A DNA stretch of 64,000 bases, from assembly GCA_010909165.1 (NCBI GenBank), contig MU008186.1:620001-684000 (forward strand), given 5' to 3'. Both the position numbers and the translations under genes were made by a program. Under the pieces are notes generated by a model. That model saw only the letters and a program-made list of their open reading frames with translations, was not told the DNA's origin and ran no database searches. Positions 43,866 to 52,785 of the stretch are shown here, piece by piece (within the stretch, counting starts at the first letter, position 1; every line of letters begins with the position of its first letter). The DNA comes from Anthoceros angustus (taxonomy: Eukaryota; Streptophyta; Anthocerotopsida; Anthocerotales; Anthocerotaceae).

Positions 43866-44500
43866 GTTGTGCTAATTTCAAAGAAAGAAAACACAGCTTC
43901 TTCCTTTACTCCTCCGGGGTGAGGAAGCACAGCCTCTTCAATAGGTCTCCACCTGGTACAGGCTTGCATGCGTCCAAATCTGGCAATTGGGAAAGTCTGG
44001 TGCGCAGAAGTGAATTGCAAAGTGTCTGCCTGGAACCGTTGCATGGGAGGATATGTGTGCTGAATTTCTACAAGCCTCGTCGGGACCGGGGTGGCTACAA
44101 AGGTTTCATGGTTTCATTTGGTGAGCAAGATCATGGCATTGGCTGGTAGAGACTGGGGTGGTCACAAAGGTTTCATTTGGTGAGCAAGATCATAGTATTG
44201 GCTGGTAGAGACTGGGGTGGTCACAAAGGTTTCATTTGGTGAGCAAGATCATGGCATTGGCTGGTAGAGACTGGGGTGGTCCCAAAGGTTTCATTTGGTG
44301 AGCAAGATCATGGCGTTGCCTGGTCGGGACCGAGGTAGTGAAAAAGGTTTCATTTGGTGAGCAAGGTCATGGCGTTGCCGGAGACGGCACTTGCTACTAA
44401 GGTGAGTGTTTGTGTGAGCAACCGAGCCGGGCTGAATTGGTCGGAAGAGAAGGCAAAGGTTTGGGATTTCGCGGAGTTTTGGGGCGATGGTATGTGTCCA
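43866..44500 (+). repeat. Inverted, partly amplified copy of the HVA22 5' end
   Basis: Read on the plus strand, this repeats the minus-strand sequence of 42,390-41,985 (5' leader, exon 1 and the start of intron 1 of the HVA22 gene). Shared words include GGAGGATATGTGTGCTGAAT, AAGGTGAGTGTTTGTGTG and GGTTTGGGATTTCGCGGAG. The copied exon 1 would read MALPETALATK before a GTGAGT donor. A 60-bp segment holding the leader end and the start ATG (GGTTTCATTTGGTGAGCAAG...) is repeated five times at about 44,109, 44,169, 44,229, 44,288 and 44,346. No downstream HVA22 exons follow, so it is a truncated duplicate. Confidence 0.9.
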
Positions 44501-44551
44501 ATGATGATGAAGGATTCATTTAAGTAGCTCTCTTGGACGGAATTCTCCATC

Positions 44552-44943
44552 GTGGGACTTGTACCTAACAACTTGTACCATATTGTGCCTAACCGAGGGC
44601 ATCCATTTCGTTTAGCTTCATAGTGTGCCTAAGCTAGGGCATCCATTTCGTTTAGGCCCACAGTATGCCTAAGCTAGGGCATCCACTCCATTTAGGCACC
44701 CGATCTAAGCGCAGGACGCTAAGCAATGGTGTGTGTACAATGCCTTAGGCCAAATGAACGTATACATATAAGAAGCTAGCTCTCATAAATGTGTGTACAA
44801 TGCTTTAGGCCAAATGAACACATATATATAAGAACCGTTAAACATCCTTGGGTAGTATCTTGGGCTTCGATCGATACTTAGATGGGGTGCTTAGAGAGAG
44901 TGGATAGCTTAGGCACACCATGGTACAAATTGTCAAGTCCCAT
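44552..44943. mobile_element. Foldback (MITE-like) element
   Basis: Starts TGGGACTTG and ends CAAGTCCCA. The two arms (about 170-190 bp each) are inverted copies, each with AACTTGTACCAT or its complement, GCATCCACTC, the GCACCC.ATCTAAG block and a TATAAGAA block near the centre. Single arms of the same family lie at 4,266-4,447, 5,968-6,150 and their duplicates. No coding capacity. Confidence 0.75.
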
Positions 44944-45186
44944 TAGGTGTAAGAAAATTCCATGGACTAACTCTGCACTACAAATGAAATGGAGAGCTGC
45001 AATCTGTTGGGTGGAAACACATGGGACGACCAACGGTTTTTTAAACATGATCGTAAAATGGTTTTTCACAACCGTGAGAGCCTGGTAAGCAATGGTGGAG
45101 GAGAATGGAGGCGAACCCAAGTGCAGATGAAGTAGACTATAAGACAAAAGACAAACCTAACTATGTACCAGTCTATGGCATAACCA

Positions 45187-45935
45187 TCAACACAAATGTG
45201 GTAGTAGGCGAGGAGTTGCAATAGCTCCAACATCAACCAATTGCAACCTGGCGCAAAATAAGCCAGAACTCTCCGAGATGTCCACCTCTTCTGGCTTCAC
45301 ACTTGGAGGAAGGGACCAATTGAAACTTTGGAGGAGCCTGGCGAGTGTAATCTGCATAAGAGTCATTGCCAAGGCAACCTCTTCTCCCAGCACCGAATGG
45401 CAGCAGCTGATAGGGCTGCCCTCTTACATCCTCATATCGGGTTCCATTGCAATAGAAAACCATATCTTGCTTATGTTCACAAGAATAATGAGGAAGGAAA
45501 TACAAGCAGCTTCATGTGATGTGTTTTGGACAGTGAGAAGTATACACTTGCCGAGGAATCTGTCGGGAGAAAAGTGAAGAGGATTTTTCCCAAAAGCTAG
45601 ATCATGTCCCATGGCCCAAACCAATATTGATGACACCATTGTGCTTTTAGGGGTATCGCTGTCTATGAGCTTGGTCCTCACCTCTGATTTATGCGCCACC
45701 AACAAAGGACCCAGTGGATGCAACCGAAGAGTCTCCTTCACAATAGCAAACAAGTCCTTAGGTTTGCCAGATCCAACTCCATCACTCTACTGCCCGTCCC
45801 TACAACACAATCTATTTCTTCCTGTGCTTTTCTCAGCACTTGAGGATGACGTAAGATCTCAAGCATCGCCCAGTCAGCTACAATTGCCGTAGTGTTGGAC
45901 CATGGAGAAATTGGTAGATCATCGCTGGCACACGC
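45187..45935 (-). pseudogene. P450 C-terminal fragment (CYP71-clan like)
   Basis: On the minus strand, in order: an I-helix remnant (NTTAIVADWAMLEILRHPQVL), KAQEEIDCVVGTGSRV, K-helix KETLRLHP, SSILVWAMGHDLAFG, FSPDRFLG, haem loop FGAGRRGCLG and a C-terminal end ATPRLLPHL. Frame changes separate several of these, and the N-terminal half is absent. It is more like type B (FGAGRRGC) than type A. It abuts a copia remnant, which may have truncated it. Confidence 0.75.
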
Positions 45936-46184
45936 CGTTGTCCAGGCTATGAATGCCCTACACACGGGATATTCGAGGATCAATCCACCGCTGAAGCACC
46001 AATATCTTTGAATGGCAACTTCAGCGTCCCAAGCGAATGGCATCCCGTGGCAAGATTTTACGATTTTTCCGTAACTTTTGAGGGATTTCTACTGCATCGC
46101 GCACACCCGTGCTTGGGAGGCGGGCGCGCCAGCACGGGGCCAACTACTGCATTTACATGGCCATGCTCAGGCACCGGCGCACGG

Positions 46185-46429
46185 CGCTAGTAAAATGCCG
46201 ATTGGGAATCCGACCCTCATGCCTGACGAAGCATCACAACTTACATGTTCACCTTGGGAGGCTCAGCCGTATCATGGTCAAGCAAAAAGCTTGCTACCAT
46301 TTTCGCATCTAGCACCGAGAGTGAATACGGTGCCCTGTCAAAGGCTGGCTTGCATCTTCTTGAAGACCTTGGCCACCCACAAGCTGACCCTACCATTCTG
46401 CATTATGACAACATTGCAACCATTGCTCT
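46185..46429 (+). mobile_element. Ty1/copia RNase H, 5' half
   Basis: The plus strand reads DWESDPHA, an in-frame TGA, then RSITTYMFTLGGSAVSWSSKK, SSTESEYGALSKAG and HYDNIATIAL, the typical copia RNase H string. It stops at the inserted element; the remaining half resumes at 48,973. The stop codon shows decay before or after the insertion. Confidence 0.85.
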
Positions 46430-47999
46430 AAACACGATATCTTGTGAAGGGGGTGAATATTCACGAAGGGGGTTTTCCGAAAAATATCTCCTGAAGGGGG
46501 TTTGACATGGGTCTTGAACTCGTGGTTTTAGAGGTATGAATGAATATAAGGCGTAAAAGAAGGGGTGGAAATTCCTTTGAACCGTTGATACAAGGTCCAT
46601 TTCATGCCAGTGAAGGGGTGCAAGAGGTAACCCTATTTGGGGTGCATTTAAGACCCATGACAAGGGCCATTCGCATTATGACAACATTGCAACCATTGCT
46701 CTAAACACGATATCTTGTGAAGGGGGGTGAATATTCACGAAGGGGTTTTCAAAAATATCTCTCAAGGGGTTTGACATGGGTCTTGAACTCGTGGTTTTAG
46801 AGGTATGAATGAATATAAGGCGAAAAGAAGGGGTGGACAAATTCCTTTGAACCGTTGATACAAGGTCCATTTCATGCAAGGGTTATGGTGCAAGAGGTAA
46901 CCCTATTTGGGGTGCATTTAAGACCCATGACAAGGGCCATTGCCGGCCATCGCGGTCTTTCTCGCACAACAACCCTAAAGATTCGTAAAAGCACGGTGAT
47001 CAAAATTGGATGAGAGGCGAACCACGATGGCGGGAGCAAAAGCATGTCGAGGAGTAGGGCGCCGGCCGGCGCCTTTCCGGCATTGCGATGATGCCTTGAA
47101 AGGCGAGAGTAGCAGCCCATAGCGGATGTGTGTACAAAAGACTTTGGGGTGTGGGTGGGTGGGTGGCTTCGCACACCCTCAATTGTGCCCGCAAATATAA
47201 TCACATGGTTCACTGATCGCAATCGATGAATGAAGAAAAGTGTGGGGCAACGTTCCCGCCAACATATCGCAGAAAAACATGCCCGCATGGCTCATCGTGT
47301 GTTGCCCGTTAGTATGCCGCAATGCCGAGCGCAACTACCACCACACTCCCACATGTCCTTCCGCATGTAATGGAAAAAGGCTTGAACATTGGAAGTTATT
47401 AAGCATGGGAAGTCTACTCACAAGAGAATGCCACAACCAAATTCCTATCATGGGCCTAGACTCTTTTCGAAATATGTCTGCGCTTGGAATGTGCACTCCA
47501 AACTACAGTGAATTGAGCTTCACGCATAACCTCACCAATTGCCCGCTGAAGATGACCTAACATTCGTGAGGGTTTCCTATTCTTCGCCGACTCCACGCCA
47601 TCATCTTCATGGGCACGACATCATGACCATCATCTTCACTATCCTCGGTGGCACTTTGACTCACTGGTTGAATAAAGCCTCGCAATTCAATTAAGTTATT
47701 CTTGATTGCCTTCTTATCCACAGTACAAATGTTTCCGCCAAGTTGAACTCATAATAGAGGATGACCGCTTTGGTGAACAAAACCTCTACTTACACGATCT
47801 ATTTCACGATGCCTCAAAGTAATGCTATGCTTCACGCTTTGGTGGGTACCGAACATGCCCATATATTCTTCGAGAACGAAGCACATAGTACAAGATTTAA
47901 TGAATGAATGAAAATAGGTCCATAGGTGTTTTTGAAAATGTGTGCAACCATGGCATGAGAGGAGTTTCAATATACACATCCATAAAGAGAACGCCGCGC

Positions 48000-48135
48000 C
48001 TCCCCAACAAAACCTTGTACATGGCGCGGCCGCGCCTTCCCCAACAAGCCTTGTACATGGCGCGGCCGGCCGCCTTCCCCAACAAGTTGTACATGGGCGC
48101 CGGCCGGCGCCTTCCCCAACAAGCCTTGTACATGG
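48000..48135. repeat. GC-rich minisatellite
   Basis: Four to five units of about 35-40 bases built from CTTCCCCAACAAGCCTTGTACATGG plus GCGCGGCCGGC-type palindromes, inside the 2.5-kb element. Confidence 0.8.
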
Positions 48136-48209
48136 GCTGCCATTGATAAAATAAATAATTAGTGCTTCTCATGTGTTTCAACCTAGGATAGTTACTCAAG
48201 TGGTTTGGA

Positions 48210-48583
48210 AACAATGTGTGGGTGAGTAGGTCATGGGTTTGAATAGAGATAAAAACTTCTTGTTGATTTTATGGGCGCATGGGCACGGCCATTTAAGGGC
48301 GCTAGCATGCCCCTCTATTGAGGCTGACTTGAGGTGTGCAGGATATATTCCACAACGGATCCATGGGTATGAGGTTTTGCCAGATGCTGACGAAGAATTG
48401 ACATTAGAGGCCCACCGCAGAGGGCTTGCACTGGGCAAAGGAGGTGTGTATCAACGAGAAGGACTCTTTGAAAGCGCAGGTGGTTTCTTTGAATGCTCGT
48501 CGGCTGAAGACCAAAACTGGGGAGGACTGAACGAAGACTCAAGGGCTTTGGGCGAGAACGATAGCTTTGATGAACGGAACTGA
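48210..48583 (+). other. Unrecognised reading frame inside the 2.5-kb element
   Basis: From 48,233 the frame is open for 116 codons (GLNRDKNFLLILWAHGHGHL..., acidic second half ENDSFDERN). I recognise no family. It could be captured host sequence or chance. Confidence 0.25.
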
Positions 48584-48972
48584 GCGGATTCAAATTTGGT
48601 CATCGTGATGGATTGAGTCCGCTCTAGCACCCGATGAGTCACAAGTTAGTCATAGAGAGTAGGTTTACGGTAGGCACCTAGATGTGCTTCTTCTCTGTTC
48701 GTAATAACTTTTGGACCCGTTGTAGTGAGGCAATTGATGATCTCATTTTCCCTCTTCCTCAAAAAGCAAGGCGCCTACCCGCCTTCCCTTGGATTTGTTG
48801 TCTTTGTGTGTTGGAAACGGGTTTTCATGATAACTACTCGTTGAAAAACGGTCGACCTTTCTTGAAAACGAGGCAAAACGTATATTTCGGGACTGTGTGG
48901 AATGTGCTAAGAGGGTTTCCATGTCACAGAAGGGGGTTCGGATATTCACCCCCTTCGAAAGATATCGTGTTT

Positions 48973-49265
48973 CTAACCAAGCACGACAAATTCCATGCTA
49001 GAACAAAGCATATAGAAGTTGCCTATCACTTCATTAGGCAACTACCAGCTAGAAGTATCGTCAAGCTCTCATATGTTCCCACGGAGTTTAATCTTGCTAA
49101 TCTTCTCACGAAGTCATTAGGCAAAACTCGTCATGGAACACTCACCTTAGCTCTAGGCCTCGTGAACACAACTAGTGTCCCACCGAGCACCCATAGCAGG
49201 CTCTTTGAAGCTCCTACGGATCCCTCATCAAGCACAAGGACAAACGCTAGAACTGAGCGGGGATA
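48973..49265 (+). mobile_element. Ty1/copia RNase H, 3' half and polyprotein end
   Basis: Reads LTKHDKFHARTKHIEVAYHF, then VKLSYVPTEFNLANLLTKSLG, the conserved end of copia RNase H, followed by a low-complexity tail and a stop. A clear 3' LTR was not delimited; a purine tract (GAGCGGGGA) follows at about 49,256. Confidence 0.85.
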
Positions 49266-49865
49266 ATGAAGGACTGTCCAAGGCACACAACTAGACTATC
49301 ATTAAACACTTCTACTCTATAAGAACACGACCCTCTACCTCAACGCATCATGAACTATCACATTTCCTCAGTACTGCACCTACCACAAACAAGACATCTA
49401 TGAATGCTCGCTGACTGTAATTGTAAGACATGCTCAATGCTAAATGAAGGCATCAGTTTTTTTTCCAGCGCCCAAAACACAACTTGGATGGAGGCCTGGA
49501 GAAAATTTCAACTCGGAACCCCCTTGCAACAAACATTTAAGGCAACACAGAATGACAACAAGTCCCATTATAATGGTCCATGCCACTTTTGCTGCCGGAA
49601 AGAGACAAAACGTTCGTGGATAGATAGAAAGAAAAACAATAAAACAACAAAAAAGAGTAGGTTTCAAGGTTATCGGTCCCGCCTTCAGGTTTTTTTCTTA
49701 TAGCAAGTTTCCGGCTCGAATAAAAGGTTCAATGGAGTGAAGTTACTCTGAGTACTCAAACATGCCAAATGAATCAATGGCTGTTGGAACTGAATCTAAG
49801 AAGGTGGTCTTTGTTGAGGCTACCAAACTGGGAAGCTGACGTAACCACGTTTTTAAGGTGTCCAG
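49266..49865. other. Spacer after copia, nothing assigned
   Basis: May contain the copia LTR, but no partner LTR was found to prove it. No gene was recognised. Confidence 0.3.
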
Positions 49866-49872
49866 AGAGATG

Positions 49873-50160
49873 TACAATGTTTTATATTGATTAAAATTTC
49901 CTTAGGAATATTATTTCTGTCATTGCATTGAATTATAGTTATGTGTCTTTTCTTAGACTTTATCACAAGTAACTGGACTAAGTGTTAACGCATGAAGCCA
50001 CCTTCAGGGTTTTGCGCGAGGCCATTAGTAAAACTTGAAACTTAAGCTTCACCTATTTGCACAACTAAAGTTTTGGAAAAAGCATACAACTACAATCCAG
50101 TGCAATGACATAAATAATGTTCCTAAGGAAATTTTTAATTAATATAAAATTATATTTTAT
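49873..50160. mobile_element. MITE-like inverted repeat
   Basis: The left arm (about 49,873-49,938; contains AAATTTCCTTAGGAATATTA) and right arm (about 50,095-50,160; contains TAATGTTCCTAAGGAAATTT) are reverse complements with few mismatches and enclose about 160 bp without coding capacity. AT-rich, about 290 bp overall. A target duplication was not settled. Confidence 0.7.
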
Positions 50161-50662
50161 AAAAAGTTATCAAAATAATAATAATTAAACATCTATGTAC
50201 AATATTTCATATGAGGGCGAGTTCTTTATTCAGAGGAGAAAAAATGGGGAGGGCCCATCCAGCGGAGGACAGCAAATGGAGACTTCCAGGGCCCGTAGAA
50301 GAAAGGAGCAACTAAGCTCCATTCCTAAGGTCATCTATTGCGTCATATGCAGCAAGAATAAATGGTCTCCATACAGTTGAGCTAAAAGAGGATGCATGCA
50401 TCACTTACTGTAGATGTCGTATGAAGGACTGCTACTGCGAGTGCCCGTTGGAAAGTTGGAGAGTAATAGACACAGTTTGTCGAAAGAAAATTGTAAAATA
50501 GAAAAGCAAAAAGCTTGGTGCCATGCCTGCGACCATGGTAAGCTTTGGTGCAGAACTTGATAAATCTATCAAAGTCCTCCACCATTTCTCCATACATTTC
50601 CAGGGTGGATGAATATTTTTGATCCAAAACTTCCTTATTCTAAAGCTCATCATCATCATCTA
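50161..50662. other. 3' flank of the GDSL gene
   Basis: The minus strand is open from about 50,640 to 50,400 and reads VEDFDRFIKFCTKAYHGRR, weakly like the reading at 4,984-4,900; its family is unknown. Nothing else was recognised. Confidence 0.3.
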
Positions 50663-52054
50663 TCATCTAATACCATCATCTCCATTCACAACGGGGTCGT
50701 CGGTGCAACCGTAACTTGTAGAAGGTGAAACATCAAGGTAAGGCGAATCACTAGGAGAAGGTGAAGGAATTGATCCAAAATCATAAGAATAGGGATTAAC
50801 AGGACTTTCACATTGATATGGTTCGGGTGCATAACCATTAGGGCTGTCATCAATTGGTACAGGATTAGTATCATAAGGTGTGTCAGGTTCCGGTGTAGAG
50901 CTTCCACTGTTAATCCCATCTATTATAATATCAACATTGATAGTTACATTGGCATTACATAAATCTTGTATAGAAGGTAATCCTTGCCAATTTTGAGGGA
51001 AATTTGTACCATTGAAGAACCATTTAGCAGCAATGTCAATAGCATCGTGTGACATGTGAGACGGATCCCACCAAATAAATTTCTTGACATGTTCGCAGGG
51101 CTTTGATCCCTTCTTGCATCGTGTTCGTCCATCCCCACAACATGCTTTTGTAGAGTGTTGAAATCCGTATCTATAATGATGATGAATAATCTCACTAAAG
51201 GCTTGAAAGGTAGGAAGAACAACATATTGAGCTCCTTTAAGACGGTGTTGAAATTCCTCATTAAGCATTCGATTCAATATATGGTTATAACTATGGACAT
51301 GGTAGTTGACATCTTTACTGCATCCATAGGATTGAGTGACATGAATAACTACTGGAGAACACCCTATAGGCCCAATATTAGCAATAATAAACTTCCGCGC
51401 TCCTTGTTTATATAATGTATGGATATTATGTCTCATTCTTTTCAAGAGAGTTTTACGTAAAAAATTAGAAGAAATAGTTTGTCTAGCAATAATCCTCTGA
51501 AGAAAATCATCAGTGCCTACATCAATGTAAAATAATGATTTTCCCAAATGTTTTGCAACATTATGGATCAAATTTCCTTTTTTATGTTTTAATTGTTTTG
51601 CAAGGGTTGGTACCGTTTTTTCTTGAAAAGACGTCACTTGATGACGTAGTGATATGACATCTCCATATTGTTTTCCAGTAATTCTTAACAATCCAGCTTT
51701 ACCAGAAGCAAAGCTAATACCTTCACGCCGTGTTGCATTCCTAGTATGATACAAGAATGGCTGCGGGAATTTTTTAAAACCAAGATGACTAGATAAAAAG
51801 TCCTGCAAAATACGACCATTACTAAATCGTCCTGTTGCTTTTCTAGAGTCAAATTTATCCCCATATGGATAAAAGTTTGCTCTCCCTGCTACTTTTATAT
51901 TTAAATGATTATTATTCCCGATATCCACCAAAGAATCTCCAAAAGAATATAAAGATCCTTTATATTTTGCATGATGCGACTTTAGACCATATGCATGTGT
52001 AGAAATGATGTACATGTAGAAAATAATTTGAAAGAAGAATAATTTACCCTCCAT
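50663..52054 (-). CDS. GDSL-type esterase/lipase-like protein with altered Block III
   Basis: A single exon of 463 residues from the ATG at 52,054; plant GDSL proteins are usually about 350-380 residues with several introns. Residues 1-23 form a signal peptide (KLFFFQIIFYMYIIS). Block I YSFGDSLVDIGNNN holds the nucleophile Ser41; Block II is FYPYGDKFDSRKATGRFSNGR; Block V is WWDPSHMSHDA with Asp330 and His333. In Block III the usual GxND reads Gly-Thr-Asp-Asp, so the oxyanion-hole Asn is Asp182. A Pro/Ser/Asp/Tyr-rich tail of about 90 residues follows (PEPDTPYDTNPVPIDDSP). Expected to be secreted; hydrolytic activity is uncertain. The gene is AT-rich compared with the P450 and SAUR genes. Intron loss by retroposition is possible. 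Confidence 0.9.
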   Translation of the reverse strand: MEGKLFFFQIIFYMYIISTHAYGLKSHHAKYKGSLYSFGDSLVDIGNNNHLNIKVAGRANFYPYGDKFDSRKATGRFSNGRILQDFLSSHLGFKKFPQPFLYHTRNATRREGISFASGKAGLLRITGKQYGDVISLRHQVTSFQEKTVPTLAKQLKHKKGNLIHNVAKHLGKSLFYIDVGTDDFLQRIIARQTISSNFLRKTLLKRMRHNIHTLYKQGARKFIIANIGPIGCSPVVIHVTQSYGCSKDVNYHVHSYNHILNRMLNEEFQHRLKGAQYVVLPTFQAFSEIIHHHYRYGFQHSTKACCGDGRTRCKKGSKPCEHVKKFIWWDPSHMSHDAIDIAAKWFFNGTNFPQNWQGLPSIQDLCNANVTINVDIIIDGINSGSSTPEPDTPYDTNPVPIDDSPNGYAPEPYQCESPVNPYSYDFGSIPSPSPSDSPYLDVSPSTSYGCTDDPVVNGDDGIR

Positions 52055-52560
52055 CTTTTAAGACACATAATAAAAAATTTTCATAAATTGAAATGTAATG
52101 AAACCATTAAAATCCCAATTGATCACTCAAACTACAAAGATAAAAAATATCTTGAAGTCACAGATCTCAAGCTTACACAACTAGCTCTCAAAGCATGGAA
52201 GGAGTTGAAGTTTGGTACCAAGGCGATATTTATATTTTACATAAAATTCTAAAAATATTTTATTAAATCGAAATAGTAATAAATCTCGGGAACCATCCAC
52301 GGCATAATTACCAACAATTTATGTCAAAGGAGAGCTGCATTATGGACCACACATAGCTTATACTTCTTTATGGTAATGGAAGTCCATTATGACACAATTA
52401 CTAACCACAAGATCCTCTTATGTCAAGAGCTTGTTATGAATATTGTGAACCACATTCTTCTAACCTTGGACTACATTGAGCATGCCCTATAAATCGCCGG
52501 ACAAGAGTAAAAATAGCCAATTTGGTAGACCATATAGGAGAGCTGTGTTGCCCCAAGGAA
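52055..52560. other. 5' flank of the GDSL gene
   Basis: AT-rich, no gene seen; presumed promoter region on the minus strand, no TATA box settled. Confidence 0.3.
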
Positions 52561-52562
52561 GG

Positions 52563-52785
52563 TGATGGCGGGTTTTGTATGCTTGGTGTTGCTAAGTATG
52601 GGTGGCGGGATTCGTATGCCTGGCGTTGCTAAGTATGGATGGCGGGTTTTGTATGCTTAGCGTTGCTAAGTATGGATGGCGGGTTTTGTATGCTTAGCGT
52701 TGCTAAGTATGCTCTGTGTTGCCCCAAGGAAGATGATGGTGGGTTTTGTATGCTGGGCGTTGCTAAGTATGGGCGATGATGATTC
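52563..52785. repeat. Minisatellite, about 37-bp unit
   Basis: Five units of GATGGCGGGTTTTGTATGC..GCGTTGCTAAGTATG-type text, with a 30-base interruption (TGTGTTGCCCCAAGGAAG) that also occurs just before the first unit. Confidence 0.9.

Larger units (their letters stand above)
46430..48972. mobile_element. 2.5-kb element with terminal inverted repeats inside copia RNase H
   Basis: The ends are AAACACGATATC... and ...GATATCGTGTTT, imperfect inverted repeats over about 33 bases (both contain CGAAGGGGGTGAATAT or close to it). Removing it rejoins the RNase H reading IAL-TKHDKFHARTKHI, with CT (or CTA) doubled at the junctions as a possible target duplication. No transposase was recognised, so it is probably non-autonomous. 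Its left end is tandemly duplicated: 46,402-46,674 recurs at 46,675-46,942, including about 28 bp of flanking copia. Superfamily not assigned. Confidence 0.75.

Noticed and set aside
46430-48972. CACTA or Helitron assignment of the 2.5-kb element
   Set aside because: The ends do not read CACTA, and clear terminal inverted repeats argue against a Helitron.
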